From positions 905 to 64,904 of IMG/VR virus record IMGVR_UViG_3300021594_000287: a stretch of 64,000 bases of DNA; one strand, 5' to 3'. Positions 28,133 to 37,963 of this stretch are shown here, piece by piece. The notes under the pieces are model-generated. The model was not told the origin of the DNA, made no database searches, and was given only the letters and a program-made list of their open reading frames with translations. How positions within the stretch are numbered: position 1 is the stretch's first letter; each line of letters starts with the position of its first letter. The position numbers were made by a program, and so were the translations under genes. Source of the DNA: a virus.

Positions 28133-30489
28133 GTTTACTAGATAGATATATAAATTTTGATAACGGTGACTTTGCTGTAGATTTATTTCCATATAAGATA
28201 AAGAATGTAAATAATTTCTATTTCAGAGAGCACCCTAAAAACCTAAACCCTAAAACATTTTTATATAAAAAATATTGGGAAGAATTCCTTAAATGTTGTT
28301 TAGAAGGTAGGTGGGTTGATGATGATGGCACATGGGTATACATGATGCCTAAATTATTTTTTTATATAAACTACGTAGTTATATCTGATGAGGACAGGGA
28401 TAAAATAAACCCAAGACTTAGAGATATAGAAATGATAATGTATACATATTTTTTATGCTCAGAAGGTTTTTCTGGGTTTGATGAAGATGAAAAATATACA
28501 TGTAATAAATATGTTGGAAAAATAGAAAGTGGAGAAAAATTACAGCAATACGAACAAGAAGAGTTAGATTTAGATTTATCTGCAAAAAATGAACTTGGTG
28601 AGTATAAAAAGTACGTAGACCCATGGACTTATTTAACAGAGACTTACTTATTAACTGATAATAGAAATAAACCTTTAGGTCAAGCATTGTATAATAATGG
28701 TTATTACAATGTTATGTTATTATCAGCCAGGGGCGTGGCAAAATCTTTTAATACCTTCTTAGGAGATTTTTTCCATGAATGGTTATTTGGAAATGTCCGC
28801 AGATACGAAGATAGGCATAAAATAAACAATGACGTTTTATTTGGTATAACGTCTCCATCTAGCAAAGCTTTGTCTAGAACTATAGCGAACTTGTCAAGAT
28901 CTTATGTTCAAATGCCTGGACAGTATGAATTCCCTACAAAAAAGAAAGATAAAACTGTTAAGTACTGGGGTCCATTTTATAAAAATATAAGAGGTACTTG
29001 GTCTGTAAGTCAATCCGGTTCTAACATACAACATATTGTAAAGTCTAGGCAAGGTAAAGAATTGATAAACGGATCCCAAGTAAACATATCTTTAATGGGA
29101 CCCACAGATTATAAAATATTTGCCGGAGACCGTTTTAGAAGAGCTTACGTAGAGGAGGTTGGTTTTGCCAATAATTTAAAGAAATTATTTGCAGCGACAA
29201 AAGATGCTATTACTCTTGGTAAAAAACAAGTTGGCCAGTTATTTATGATTGGTACTGGCGGAGATATGAAAACTATCGTAGAACCAAAAGAACTTTTTGA
29301 AAATCCAAGAGCGTACAATATTTTCCCTATACCTAATTACTGGTTAAGATCTGACGGTAAAGAATGTGGCCTTTTTATACCAGCTTATTATAAATCTGAA
29401 CAATTTAAAAAAGACGGTAATACTAATTTGTATGATTCTCTTTTTGATATTATAAAGACGAGAGAGAATGATAAGGCTATAAAGGATTCTGCCACATTTG
29501 GCATGGATATAATGTGGAATCCTATATATCCAAAAGAATTACTTAGGCCATCACATAGATCTATTATTCCTGTGCAGGAACTATCTGAGCATAGAGAATA
29601 TATAGTGACAAACGATGTTTTCAAAAAAGTAGCAGCAATAGGTTCCTTTAAGTATGATATGTCAGGTGAAATAAAATTTACACCTGATCTTGAAAAAACT
29701 TTAACACCTATACTAGACTGGGGAAGAGATAAAGATTTAGAAGACACTACTGGCGCTTGGATCTTATATGAGGATAGACCTGAGTTTATACCAGAAGGTT
29801 TGTATTATGTCTTATATGACCCTTATTCTCAATCAGGAGCTGGTACTTCTTTGCAATCAATTCTTGTGTATAAACACAAATTTAAAGGGCATGGAGACAA
29901 TTCTTTGGAAGATACTATAGTATGCTCTTATATAGGTAGATTAAGCGATCTAGACAAGTCTTACGAGGAAGTAATAAAAGTAGCTAGATATTTTAATGCA
30001 AAGATTTTCCCGGAAATGAATACAATGGGTTTTGCAGAATATATTGTGAGAAAAAACTTACAACATATGATGCAGAGAACTCCTATAAATATTTTAGAGA
30101 CTATAAAAGGAAGTACACATAAAGCTCACAAATCAAGCCCGTATATTTTTGGGATAAAAGTAAACGAGGCAATGAATATATGGAGTATAAATAAATTGGC
30201 GAATTGGTTAACGGAAGTTATTATAGAGGATGAAAATGGATTACCATTAAAAAGAAATTATCAAAAGATAAAAGATTTAAGATTACTTTCAGAATTAATT
30301 AATTTTGATTTTGAAAATAAGCAAGACTTTGACTCTGTTTCTGCACTAATGCTATTACCATTTTTATTATCTGATTTAGAAGGTTCAGTTGTAGAAATAC
30401 CGTATGAGGATGATGACGATCCTTATGCAAAATACAATATAAAACCTGTTATGGAAAAAAATTTAAAAGCTAAAATTAACCAATACTGA
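28129..30489 (+). CDS. terL: terminase large subunit
   Basis: 786 aa. ATPase: a Walker-A-like LSARGVAKSF at about residues 197-206 and AYVEEVGF (about 335) as Walker B/catalytic Glu. Nuclease: YYVLYDPYSQSG (Asp, about 564), IFPEMNTMGF (Glu) and a late DFDSVSALML (Asp) fit the RNase-H-fold metal site. It drives genome packaging through the portal. It is longer than typical TerL (about 450-600 aa), as in crAss-like phages; an acidic insertion near residues 115-165 accounts for part of this. Confidence 0.85.
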   Translation: MSLLDRYINFDNGDFAVDLFPYKIKNVNNFYFREHPKNLNPKTFLYKKYWEEFLKCCLEGRWVDDDGTWVYMMPKLFFYINYVVISDEDRDKINPRLRDIEMIMYTYFLCSEGFSGFDEDEKYTCNKYVGKIESGEKLQQYEQEELDLDLSAKNELGEYKKYVDPWTYLTETYLLTDNRNKPLGQALYNNGYYNVMLLSARGVAKSFNTFLGDFFHEWLFGNVRRYEDRHKINNDVLFGITSPSSKALSRTIANLSRSYVQMPGQYEFPTKKKDKTVKYWGPFYKNIRGTWSVSQSGSNIQHIVKSRQGKELINGSQVNISLMGPTDYKIFAGDRFRRAYVEEVGFANNLKKLFAATKDAITLGKKQVGQLFMIGTGGDMKTIVEPKELFENPRAYNIFPIPNYWLRSDGKECGLFIPAYYKSEQFKKDGNTNLYDSLFDIIKTRENDKAIKDSATFGMDIMWNPIYPKELLRPSHRSIIPVQELSEHREYIVTNDVFKKVAAIGSFKYDMSGEIKFTPDLEKTLTPILDWGRDKDLEDTTGAWILYEDRPEFIPEGLYYVLYDPYSQSGAGTSLQSILVYKHKFKGHGDNSLEDTIVCSYIGRLSDLDKSYEEVIKVARYFNAKIFPEMNTMGFAEYIVRKNLQHMMQRTPINILETIKGSTHKAHKSSPYIFGIKVNEAMNIWSINKLANWLTEVIIEDENGLPLKRNYQKIKDLRLLSELINFDFENKQDFDSVSALMLLPFLLSDLEGSVVEIPYEDDDDPYAKYNIKPVMEKNLKAKINQY

Positions 30490-32975
30490 TGACAAATCTT
30501 TATGACGGTAATATAAAACCGACCGCATCTAGGTACGAAAAGGAGAAGAATAACTTTGAGCGTCAAATATCCATTATGGATTATTATGACACTTATTATG
30601 GTGACTATAGAGATGATGATAAGTTAAAAAAGTTTGAAATAAATTACGACTTATCTAACGGTCGATTAGATACTTCTTTGTATGAGATAGAGGATTTCTG
30701 TATGATTGGTCAGGAGAAAGTGACTATATCAAGAGGAGAAATACCTCATATACCTATTATAGCTCAAGTAGTTAATACTCTTAGAGGTGAACAGCTTTTA
30801 AGACCATGGAAACTATCTGTAGAAGACGAATCTCCTTTAAAAGAATCTATACAAAACGAGGAGTATAGAAAGCTTTTTAAGAATTACATACAGACAAATA
30901 TTATAGCCCCACAAGAACAACAAGCTTATCAAAAACTAAGTTCTGAAATTCAGAACTTAGATACTAGTTTGTTATCCCCAGAAGAGCTACAGCAAATACA
31001 GGCGGAAGTAGAACAAAAAGTTCAGGCAGAGGTATCGTTTAATACTCCAGAAGAAATAATGGATTATATGCAAAACCAATACCAAAACCCAATAGCTAGA
31101 CAAGCCCAAGAGATTATGAATTATTTGGATAAAAAATTCAGGCTTAAAGATATTGAGGTTGAGGGTTTTAGTCATATGGTTCCTACTGGTGAAGAGTATT
31201 ATTACGTTAATATAGGTGAAAGAGGGTTAGAGTTTGATATGATTCCTCCAGATTCTATAACATACGGTGGACCAGCAGAAGAAGTTTGGGTACAAAATAT
31301 GGATTGGGCTAAAAGAGAAAGATGGACAACAATAACAGAGATAAGACATAAATATGCTGAAGTATTAAAGTCTGAGCATATGAAAGAGTTGGATAAAATG
31401 TATGAACCAAAATTTGGATCTAAACATTATGACAACGATAAGAGTCCTTTGACAAAAAGATACATGTTTGAATTGTCCAGAGATCCAGAAGGAATACAAG
31501 AAAAATTTGGAAATCAAGACTATAGAAAAAAAGAGAACTTTAACAATATAGCCTCTGCCTATGCAAATATTCAAGCTAGATGGGGTCTAGATGTAGACTT
31601 CTCTGAATTTGCTATTAGAGAAACTCATATAGTTTGGAGAGAGGACAGGTTAATGTACAGAGTGTACAGATTAGAAAATGGTAAAGTAAACAGATATTAT
31701 TTTGACGAACATTATGTTCCAACAGAAGAAGATCTAGAAGTCAAAAAGATAATCGCACCTGAAATTTGGGAGGGCACAAAGATAGGAACTGAGGATCCTA
31801 TCTACTTAAACATAAGACCTTTAAGAGGTCAATATTCTTCCAATAATGACCCATATTTTGTACAGCTTCCATATATAGGCAGAAAGTACAATACTTATAG
31901 AGGAAGATCTAAAAATCTTGCTATTGTTGATTTAATGAAACAATTCCAAAGAGACATAGATACTGAAATGGCAGCATTAAGAAAAGATCTCGCTACTAAC
32001 ATAGGAAAGGTTTTTGTAATGCTTATGAACTCTAAGCCTCAAAACATGACCTGGAGCACTATGCTACAAATAGCTAAAGATCATAATATATTAATGATTG
32101 ATCCTGTTCAAAGAGGTTTGAGTGGTGTTGACCCACAATTTATGAGAGAGGTTAATATGTCTAAAATGAGTGAGATTGCCGAAAGGGTAAATCTTATAAA
32201 AGAAATGACAAATAATCTTTATCAAGTTGCTGGGTTTAATGCTAATAGAACGGGTCAAGGAGGGCAGTATGCAAATGCCATGAACATACAGACTCAACAA
32301 CAATCCTCGTATAATCAAACAGAGCCTATGTTTGAGACACACAGGATTATTGTAGAAAAGGCTTGCGACAGGTTGATGAATTTAGCAAGAGTATATTATA
32401 AAGATAACCAGGAAGAACTTAGAAATATACTATCTCCAACTTCTTATGCAGAATTAGAATTTGGTTATCCTTTTTGGTATTCTTATTTTAACGTAAGATT
32501 AGAAAATTCAGGAAAAGTAGCCAGACAAGTAGAAATGCTAAAGCAATATATGCAAGCATTTATACAAAATGGTATGGAGCCTATTGATGTTGTACATTTG
32601 GCTTTAGCTGAAACTAAGAATGATCTTATGGATATTCTATCTAAGATAGACAAAAGACAAAAAGAAGCAGCACAGCAAGCACAGCAATCTCAGTCAGAAC
32701 AAATGCAACAAGCAATGGCTATGGAAGCAGAGCAAGCTCAAGTTGAAAGAGACTTCAAAATGGCCATTAAGAAAATGGAACTTGATGCTTCTGATATTAG
32801 ATCTCAAAGAGACTCAGAGAAATTTAGAATTGCTGCTGACGTTGACTCTGACGGCAGGTCAGATCTTCTCGAAGCTAAGATGATAGAAATAGAACAAAGA
32901 AAGAAAGAACACGAAGATAAAATGGAATTGGCTAGACAGAAAAACGCAGATACTCAGGTCTCTGCAAGAATCTAA
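30489..32975 (+). CDS. portal protein
   Basis: 828 aa, one base overlap with TerL. N-terminal region with PHIPIIAQVVNTLRGEQLL (portal-like helix), a central beta-rich wing/stem region, a conserved GGQYANAMNIQTQQQ segment, and a long Gln/Ala/Met-rich coiled coil at about 715-820 (QQAQQSQSEQMQQAMAMEA) like the barrel of long portals. Position between TerL and scaffold/MCP supports the call. Forms the dodecameric DNA channel. Confidence 0.8.
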   Translation: MTNLYDGNIKPTASRYEKEKNNFERQISIMDYYDTYYGDYRDDDKLKKFEINYDLSNGRLDTSLYEIEDFCMIGQEKVTISRGEIPHIPIIAQVVNTLRGEQLLRPWKLSVEDESPLKESIQNEEYRKLFKNYIQTNIIAPQEQQAYQKLSSEIQNLDTSLLSPEELQQIQAEVEQKVQAEVSFNTPEEIMDYMQNQYQNPIARQAQEIMNYLDKKFRLKDIEVEGFSHMVPTGEEYYYVNIGERGLEFDMIPPDSITYGGPAEEVWVQNMDWAKRERWTTITEIRHKYAEVLKSEHMKELDKMYEPKFGSKHYDNDKSPLTKRYMFELSRDPEGIQEKFGNQDYRKKENFNNIASAYANIQARWGLDVDFSEFAIRETHIVWREDRLMYRVYRLENGKVNRYYFDEHYVPTEEDLEVKKIIAPEIWEGTKIGTEDPIYLNIRPLRGQYSSNNDPYFVQLPYIGRKYNTYRGRSKNLAIVDLMKQFQRDIDTEMAALRKDLATNIGKVFVMLMNSKPQNMTWSTMLQIAKDHNILMIDPVQRGLSGVDPQFMREVNMSKMSEIAERVNLIKEMTNNLYQVAGFNANRTGQGGQYANAMNIQTQQQSSYNQTEPMFETHRIIVEKACDRLMNLARVYYKDNQEELRNILSPTSYAELEFGYPFWYSYFNVRLENSGKVARQVEMLKQYMQAFIQNGMEPIDVVHLALAETKNDLMDILSKIDKRQKEAAQQAQQSQSEQMQQAMAMEAEQAQVERDFKMAIKKMELDASDIRSQRDSEKFRIAADVDSDGRSDLLEAKMIEIEQRKKEHEDKMELARQKNADTQVSARI

Positions 32976-33016
32976 AATACGCCAATTCCCCGATTGAGTA
33001 AAATTAATTTTTAAAT

Positions 33017-33051
33017 AACAGCCAATTTTGGCAAAACATGTATTATATTTG
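33017..33051 (+). promoter_or_regulatory. rightward promoter before the scaffold gene
   Basis: AACAG (33017-33021), 19 nt, TATTATATTTG (33041-33051), CAT: the same design as 22668..22702. The ATG at 33060 lies only 8 nt past the -7 box, so the mRNA would be nearly leaderless. Confidence 0.5.
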
Positions 33052-33059
33052 CATTTGAT

Positions 33060-34298
33060 ATGGACACGACTGTATTAGAAAAAGAAACAAGCGTAGAAAC
33101 TGCACAAAATAACTCAGAAGATTCTGTAGAGTATAGAGGTGGCGGTTTCAATAAGTGGGGAGTTAACGTAGAGAATAACAGCAAGTCTAGCAGACATTCA
33201 GCTTTTCTTGATGAAGAACCATCAGGAGATGATGGATCAGAGCCTCCTATAAATATGGACCCAGGCCAAATAGGCCAAATAGCTTCATCCATAACTCCGA
33301 CAGAAGAATCTGTTGAAGCAGTTAGTACTCCAGAGAGTAATGAAGAAGTTACCTCATCTGACGAGCCACAAACTGAAAACTTTGCATATTATGTTGCAAA
33401 GCAAATGATTCAAGAAGGAGCACTTCCTAATTTTGATGATGTTGATGAAGATATAACTTTTGAAGATATTTATGAAAATTATAAAGTAGTAACTGAAGAA
33501 AAAGTAAAGACTCAAGTATTAGGTGAAGTACAAGCTACTTTGCAATCTGCCGGAGTCACAGATGAAAATTTGGTATTATTACAAGCAATACAAAACGGAG
33601 TTCCGTTAGATGAGTTATATGAAGTAAATAAATATCAAAAGTATTCTCAGTTTGACGACTCGGCAGATTCTGACTTAAAACTTGAAGTTATAAAAGAGTG
33701 GTATAAATCAAGAAATTTATCTGAGAGAGAGATTAATAGAAATCTAGAGGCTATAGAATTATCAGATGAAATAGACACTGAATTTGATGATGCTAAAAAC
33801 TTCTTCGCCCAAACATTAGAAGAATACCATAAAGCTCAAAGACAAATAGCTTTACAAGAATTAGAACAAAGAAAAGCAATTCAACTTAGAAATGCAGATG
33901 TTTTAAATAAAGCTGTAACTCAGGGAGTCTTAGCAAATGAAAGATTAACCTCAGAACAAAGCCAACAACTTCAAAGAGATATATACGAAAGGAATAAAGT
34001 GTATAATATTGAAGGACAACAAGTTCCGCTATCTCCATTTGAAGAATTTATGTATTTAATGAATAATGATTTTGAGTTTCAGCTTTTAAACTTTAAAAAT
34101 TTTAGGTTTAAAAACTCTGAAGCAGAGATGTTAAAAGTACAAGCTCAAGAACAAGCTGACAAAGATTACTTAGAGGCTTTTAAAAAAGCTCAGGGAAAAT
34201 CAGCGATGAAGGGCTCCTTAAAGAAAAAAACGAATAATACTCAAGATGGTTATACCTCTTATATAAACGAGACTGGAGGTAGGAGCTATGAGTTTTAA
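33060..34298 (+). CDS. scaffolding-like protein
   Basis: 412 aa between portal and major capsid gene. Acidic, Ser/Pro-rich, probably disordered N-terminal 110 residues, then helices and a coiled coil (FFAQTLEEYHKAQRQIALQE, about 255-275) and a basic C-terminus (KGSLKKKTNN). This composition and position fit a capsid scaffold. A new promoter precedes it, allowing higher expression of the head genes. Confidence 0.65.
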   Translation: MDTTVLEKETSVETAQNNSEDSVEYRGGGFNKWGVNVENNSKSSRHSAFLDEEPSGDDGSEPPINMDPGQIGQIASSITPTEESVEAVSTPESNEEVTSSDEPQTENFAYYVAKQMIQEGALPNFDDVDEDITFEDIYENYKVVTEEKVKTQVLGEVQATLQSAGVTDENLVLLQAIQNGVPLDELYEVNKYQKYSQFDDSADSDLKLEVIKEWYKSRNLSEREINRNLEAIELSDEIDTEFDDAKNFFAQTLEEYHKAQRQIALQELEQRKAIQLRNADVLNKAVTQGVLANERLTSEQSQQLQRDIYERNKVYNIEGQQVPLSPFEEFMYLMNNDFEFQLLNFKNFRFKNSEAEMLKVQAQEQADKDYLEAFKKAQGKSAMKGSLKKKTNNTQDGYTSYINETGGRSYEF

Positions 34299-34338
34299 TA
34301 AAACATGACAAAATAACTAAAACTAAAACTTAGAAAAA

Positions 34339-35874
34339 ATGAGCGGAATTAGAACTAAACCGTTTCCATCCAAATATATCGTTGAAGAGCAGTATGCTAA
34401 TGACGATAAATTGTTTAGCGGTCACTTTAGGTATGAAAACTTGCTACAATCAAAAGGTGGAACAGTACACGATTACACAGACTTAACAGAATTAGCTAGA
34501 GGTTTCTACGCTAGAACTTCTGAAACTCTTTCTGAGAATACAGCTCCTTGGTTACAATGGATCAAAGGAACTGGCGGAATGAAAGACGTTACTACTCAGA
34601 AAGTTCGTTGGAGACACTACGGTAAGCCAAAGAGAAAATTCATTTCTCAGGGTAACCCAAACACATGTGAATATATTGGAGCAGCTGGCTCTACTTTTAA
34701 AGTAATTTTTGATGTAGACCATTTCCAGCCTTCTGATGAATTAGCACCAGTTGAAAACGGACGTGCTAAAATTATTATTGAATCTTACGCTAGAAAAGTA
34801 GCCGGTGGTTATCAGTATGATGCTGTTTTAGCAAACCCTGAAACACACTTGCCTAAAGTTTATTTACAAGGAAAATTCTGGACAAGAGCAGGTCAATCTT
34901 CTGCATATTTATCTCCTATTACAGGACGTGCAGGTAGCTTCTCTTTCAGCTCAGGTTTTGCTTATATCGAATTTGAAGTTCCTTTACACACTATGACTAA
35001 GGAGTTCTCTGTAGACATGGAGACACACCTTAAAGAAGGTTCTTTGAAAGTTGGTTGTAAGTATGACGATAATGTAATCGAAGAGAAAATTACAAATAGA
35101 CTTGAGATCGAGTTTGATGCGGCTTTTGAAAAAGAAATGGAGCACATCCTCGTTCACGGAGAAATGACAAACAACAGGGTTGATCCTGTTAATAGAAAGC
35201 CTATTACAACTTCTCCTGGTCTTTACGCATATTTGGAAGAATCCAATATTATTAAGTATAATCCATTTGTCAACAGCGTTGACATGATCATGGACCTTAT
35301 CCAAGTTTACTGGTACGACCGTGTACCTACAAGCAAGAGAAATCTTGTATTGATGACTGGAGAAGCTGGTCTTAAATTGTTCCACAACTGGTTGGTTGAG
35401 AAGTTCGGATCTATGCCTGTAGAAATTGAGCACAACTTCGTACTCGATTCTTCTAAGTCACATGACATGGCTAAGAGAGGATTTGCTCTTGGTGGATTCC
35501 AATTTACAAAGTACCACGTACAGCCATTTGGTAGCGTTACAGTAGGTCACTGGCCAATGCTTGATGACACATTGTTTGATGCTAAGACAATGCCTGGAAG
35601 TATCTATACAGTTCGTTCTCACGAGTTCATCGCTATGGACTGGGGAATGGGCGAGCCAAACGTAACTCTATTAAAGAATACTCAGAGAGATAGAGATTTG
35701 ATCGTACCTGGTTACTGGTCTCCTTGGGGTGCAGTTGGTTTAAAGAACCCTTACTTCAAGACTGTTGGTCAACCTGAATTAGAAGATACTTATTTAGTTC
35801 GTAAGAGTAGAACTTTCGGTCTTGCGGTTATGGATGTATCTAGAATCTTATTGTTCAGACCTTCTGTAGGATAA
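34339..35874 (+). CDS. major capsid protein
   Basis: 511 aa, followed at once by a strong terminator, as expected for an abundant head protein. Its codons are visibly richer in C/G third positions than neighbouring genes. Size and position after the scaffold fit an HK97-fold shell protein of the long type. Segments such as YSYARKVAGG-like and FALGGFQFTKYHVQPFG are beta-rich. No catalytic motif. Confidence 0.8.
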   Translation: MSGIRTKPFPSKYIVEEQYANDDKLFSGHFRYENLLQSKGGTVHDYTDLTELARGFYARTSETLSENTAPWLQWIKGTGGMKDVTTQKVRWRHYGKPKRKFISQGNPNTCEYIGAAGSTFKVIFDVDHFQPSDELAPVENGRAKIIIESYARKVAGGYQYDAVLANPETHLPKVYLQGKFWTRAGQSSAYLSPITGRAGSFSFSSGFAYIEFEVPLHTMTKEFSVDMETHLKEGSLKVGCKYDDNVIEEKITNRLEIEFDAAFEKEMEHILVHGEMTNNRVDPVNRKPITTSPGLYAYLEESNIIKYNPFVNSVDMIMDLIQVYWYDRVPTSKRNLVLMTGEAGLKLFHNWLVEKFGSMPVEIEHNFVLDSSKSHDMAKRGFALGGFQFTKYHVQPFGSVTVGHWPMLDDTLFDAKTMPGSIYTVRSHEFIAMDWGMGEPNVTLLKNTQRDRDLIVPGYWSPWGAVGLKNPYFKTVGQPELEDTYLVRKSRTFGLAVMDVSRILLFRPSVG

Positions 35875-35903
35875 TAAAAATTATTATATAACTTTAAAAT
35901 AAA

Positions 35904-35933
35904 GGTGGAGGCTTAACGGCCTCCACCATTTTT
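35904..35933 (+). terminator. intrinsic terminator after the major capsid gene
   Basis: GGTGGAGGC-TTAACG-GCCTCCACC, a 9-bp perfect stem with ATTTTT after it. Confidence 0.9.
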
Positions 35934-35937
35934 AGCT

Positions 35938-36171
35938 ATGAAAACAATGAAGAAAATTACATCTGCTACCACTAAGATGAAATCTGGCGGTAAAGTTAAA
36001 AAAATGCAATCTGGCGGTGAGGCTGTTTTGGTAAAATCTGCACCAAAAGATATGTCTTTGAAGAATTATGTAAATTCTCAAAAGAATAAGACTGCAAAAG
36101 ATAAACTTAAAGATGCACAATCATCTAAAAAGATGATGAACGGTGGTTACGGAAAAAAGAAAATGAAATAG
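35938..36171 (+). CDS. small basic Lys/Gly/Met-rich protein (77 aa)
   Basis: 77 aa, very basic, with SGGKVKKMQSGGEA and a KKMMNGGYGKKKMK end. The KKMQSGG motif recurs in 47514..47669. Possibly a DNA-binding virion component. ATG starts 5 nt after the terminator. Confidence 0.6.
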   Translation: MKTMKKITSATTKMKSGGKVKKMQSGGEAVLVKSAPKDMSLKNYVNSQKNKTAKDKLKDAQSSKKMMNGGYGKKKMK

Positions 36172-36172
36172 T

Positions 36173-36217
36173 ATGAAAGCTAAAGGACCTTGCAAACCTT
36201 GTGGAAGACCAAGGTAA
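36173..36217 (+). CDS. possible 14-aa CPxC micropeptide
   Basis: ATG at 36173 overlapping the region after the previous stop, giving MKAKGPCKPCGRPR. The CKPC pair is suggestive but the size makes this tentative. Confidence 0.25.
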   Translation: MKAKGPCKPCGRPR

Positions 36218-36251
36218 GCTAACTTAATTAAATAAAAAATCAAAAAGGGGA

Positions 36252-37220
36252 ATGGAAACATTAATAGTAAGAAGAAAAAGCGATCTAAGTAAACTCAAGA
36301 CTTCTGATGAAATTTATTATCAGGATTCAAAAGATTATACTAAAGATGGCGAAGCGATTGATACATTTAGTAAAAACAGTCAATCTGTAATTGGCACAAT
36401 GTCTAATTTGACACCTCACTGGGACTACACTAAAAATGAGTGGTCTTTTTATGGAGGATTTCAATCTCTTTTAGAAATTGCTAAAAAATTGCAGCTAAGA
36501 GGTCAAAATAACGAACTACTTCTACCTACTGAGTATTCTTTAAAAAATCCAAATGATCCTTTCTTTGCTCATAAAAGTTTGTGGCAAAGTACATTCATGG
36601 AGGAAGGATCTAAGTATTTGACAGAAGAAACTCCTTTAGAGGAGTTCTATATGCGAGTTCTAAAAGGAAGAGAAGACATTGAGCAGCCAGATAGAGAGCC
36701 AGGAGAGCAATCAGCTTTTTTAACATCTGGTTCAAAGTTGGAGATTTTATCCCCAAGGGCTGAGTTAAAAGTACAATCAAATAAAATTGACGAGGAAGTA
36801 GAAGCTATTCTATTGTACGATTCATTAAGAAAGAATTTTGATAAGATGAAGAGGATTGTGTCTATTGCAGATCCACCATCTTATGATGAATCTTATAATG
36901 ACCCAGTAGCCATGGCGGCTTTGTTAAAACACGAATTAGTTGACAATACTCAATACGTCACTAAATACGGGATGGAAGCTAGAAAATATTTTATGCATTT
37001 ATGCAATTTGCCAAATGAAGATTTGGAAGTATATAGCAAAGTATTAAGAGCGGCTCAAGACGGTATTATTAGACGAAATAGTAAATCTGGGTATACAATG
37101 AAGGGTGAGTTATTAGCCGAAGGTTCTATCAGGGATGACAAGAAATTAGTAGAATTTTTCCAAAAAGACGAAAATATTTCATATTACTCCAAATTGGAGG
37201 ATTTAATAGCAAATAAATAA
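36252..37220 (+). CDS. structural protein candidate (322 aa)
   Basis: 322 aa, mostly helical and acidic. Lies between the capsid gene and a connector candidate, so a head-completion or internal virion protein is likely. WSFYGGFQSLLEIAKKLQ and YVTKYGMEARKYF are the most distinctive segments. No family recognised. Confidence 0.55.
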   Translation: METLIVRRKSDLSKLKTSDEIYYQDSKDYTKDGEAIDTFSKNSQSVIGTMSNLTPHWDYTKNEWSFYGGFQSLLEIAKKLQLRGQNNELLLPTEYSLKNPNDPFFAHKSLWQSTFMEEGSKYLTEETPLEEFYMRVLKGREDIEQPDREPGEQSAFLTSGSKLEILSPRAELKVQSNKIDEEVEAILLYDSLRKNFDKMKRIVSIADPPSYDESYNDPVAMAALLKHELVDNTQYVTKYGMEARKYFMHLCNLPNEDLEVYSKVLRAAQDGIIRRNSKSGYTMKGELLAEGSIRDDKKLVEFFQKDENISYYSKLEDLIANK

Positions 37221-37222
37221 AT

Positions 37223-37945
37223 ATGCCTATTAGCGCCAGAAAGCTTGTTTACGATACAGTTAGAAAACTAAATGGTTTAAATACTGGAATGGGGCAGTCT
37301 TTCAGCGTGTTAGACTTGGTCAGCGCTATTAATGATGCTTATGAAATTATTGTAGAAAATAATGTAAAGTTTACTGACACCAACTCTTTAATTAGGGACA
37401 ATCTCAGAAAGCTTGAAATAAAAAATTACGAATTAGATTTATCTAACAAAGGTAATTACTATTTCGCAAAGTACCCGGACAATCTGTATAAAAGATTAAA
37501 CCACGTAGCAGAAGTAACTTGTAAAGATTGTGATGGAACAAAAATTATAGTTCCAAGATTAGTACAGTCTGATGATTTACATGAAGCTAGAAAAAACCCA
37601 TATAGAAAAGCTAATTATTATTGGGAACAATTAATAATGGATGAAGGTGGTGAGGGGTTATTTATTTATACTGACGGGGAAATGGAAGTAACTAAATTAA
37701 CTATAGACTATTATAGACGTATAAACTACATAGAAGCACCTAGCTTGGTAGAATGCAATGACTATGTTTATTTGAATTATGATGACAACCTCATTTCCAA
37801 TGATGTTAATTTTGATTTAGATAATACATATATAGCAAGGAAGGTAACTGATGTCGCTGTATTATTATTAAGAACTGATATTAAAGATACAGAAGCCTTC
37901 AGACTAAAGTTAGAAAGCATAATGCAAACAGACAAAATAACTTAA
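37223..37945 (+). CDS. head-tail connector/ring protein candidate
   Basis: 240 aa. Helical N-terminus (RKLVYDTVRKLNGLNTGMG) and the second-half LTIDYYRRINYIEAPSLV then ...VARK-like helix end resemble small connector (ring) proteins that follow the capsid gene in large Bacteroidota phages. A CKDCDG pair is unusual. Position is the main support. Confidence 0.5.
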   Translation: MPISARKLVYDTVRKLNGLNTGMGQSFSVLDLVSAINDAYEIIVENNVKFTDTNSLIRDNLRKLEIKNYELDLSNKGNYYFAKYPDNLYKRLNHVAEVTCKDCDGTKIIVPRLVQSDDLHEARKNPYRKANYYWEQLIMDEGGEGLFIYTDGEMEVTKLTIDYYRRINYIEAPSLVECNDYVYLNYDDNLISNDVNFDLDNTYIARKVTDVAVLLLRTDIKDTEAFRLKLESIMQTDKIT

Positions 37946-37963
37946 ACTAAAAAAACTTAAAAA

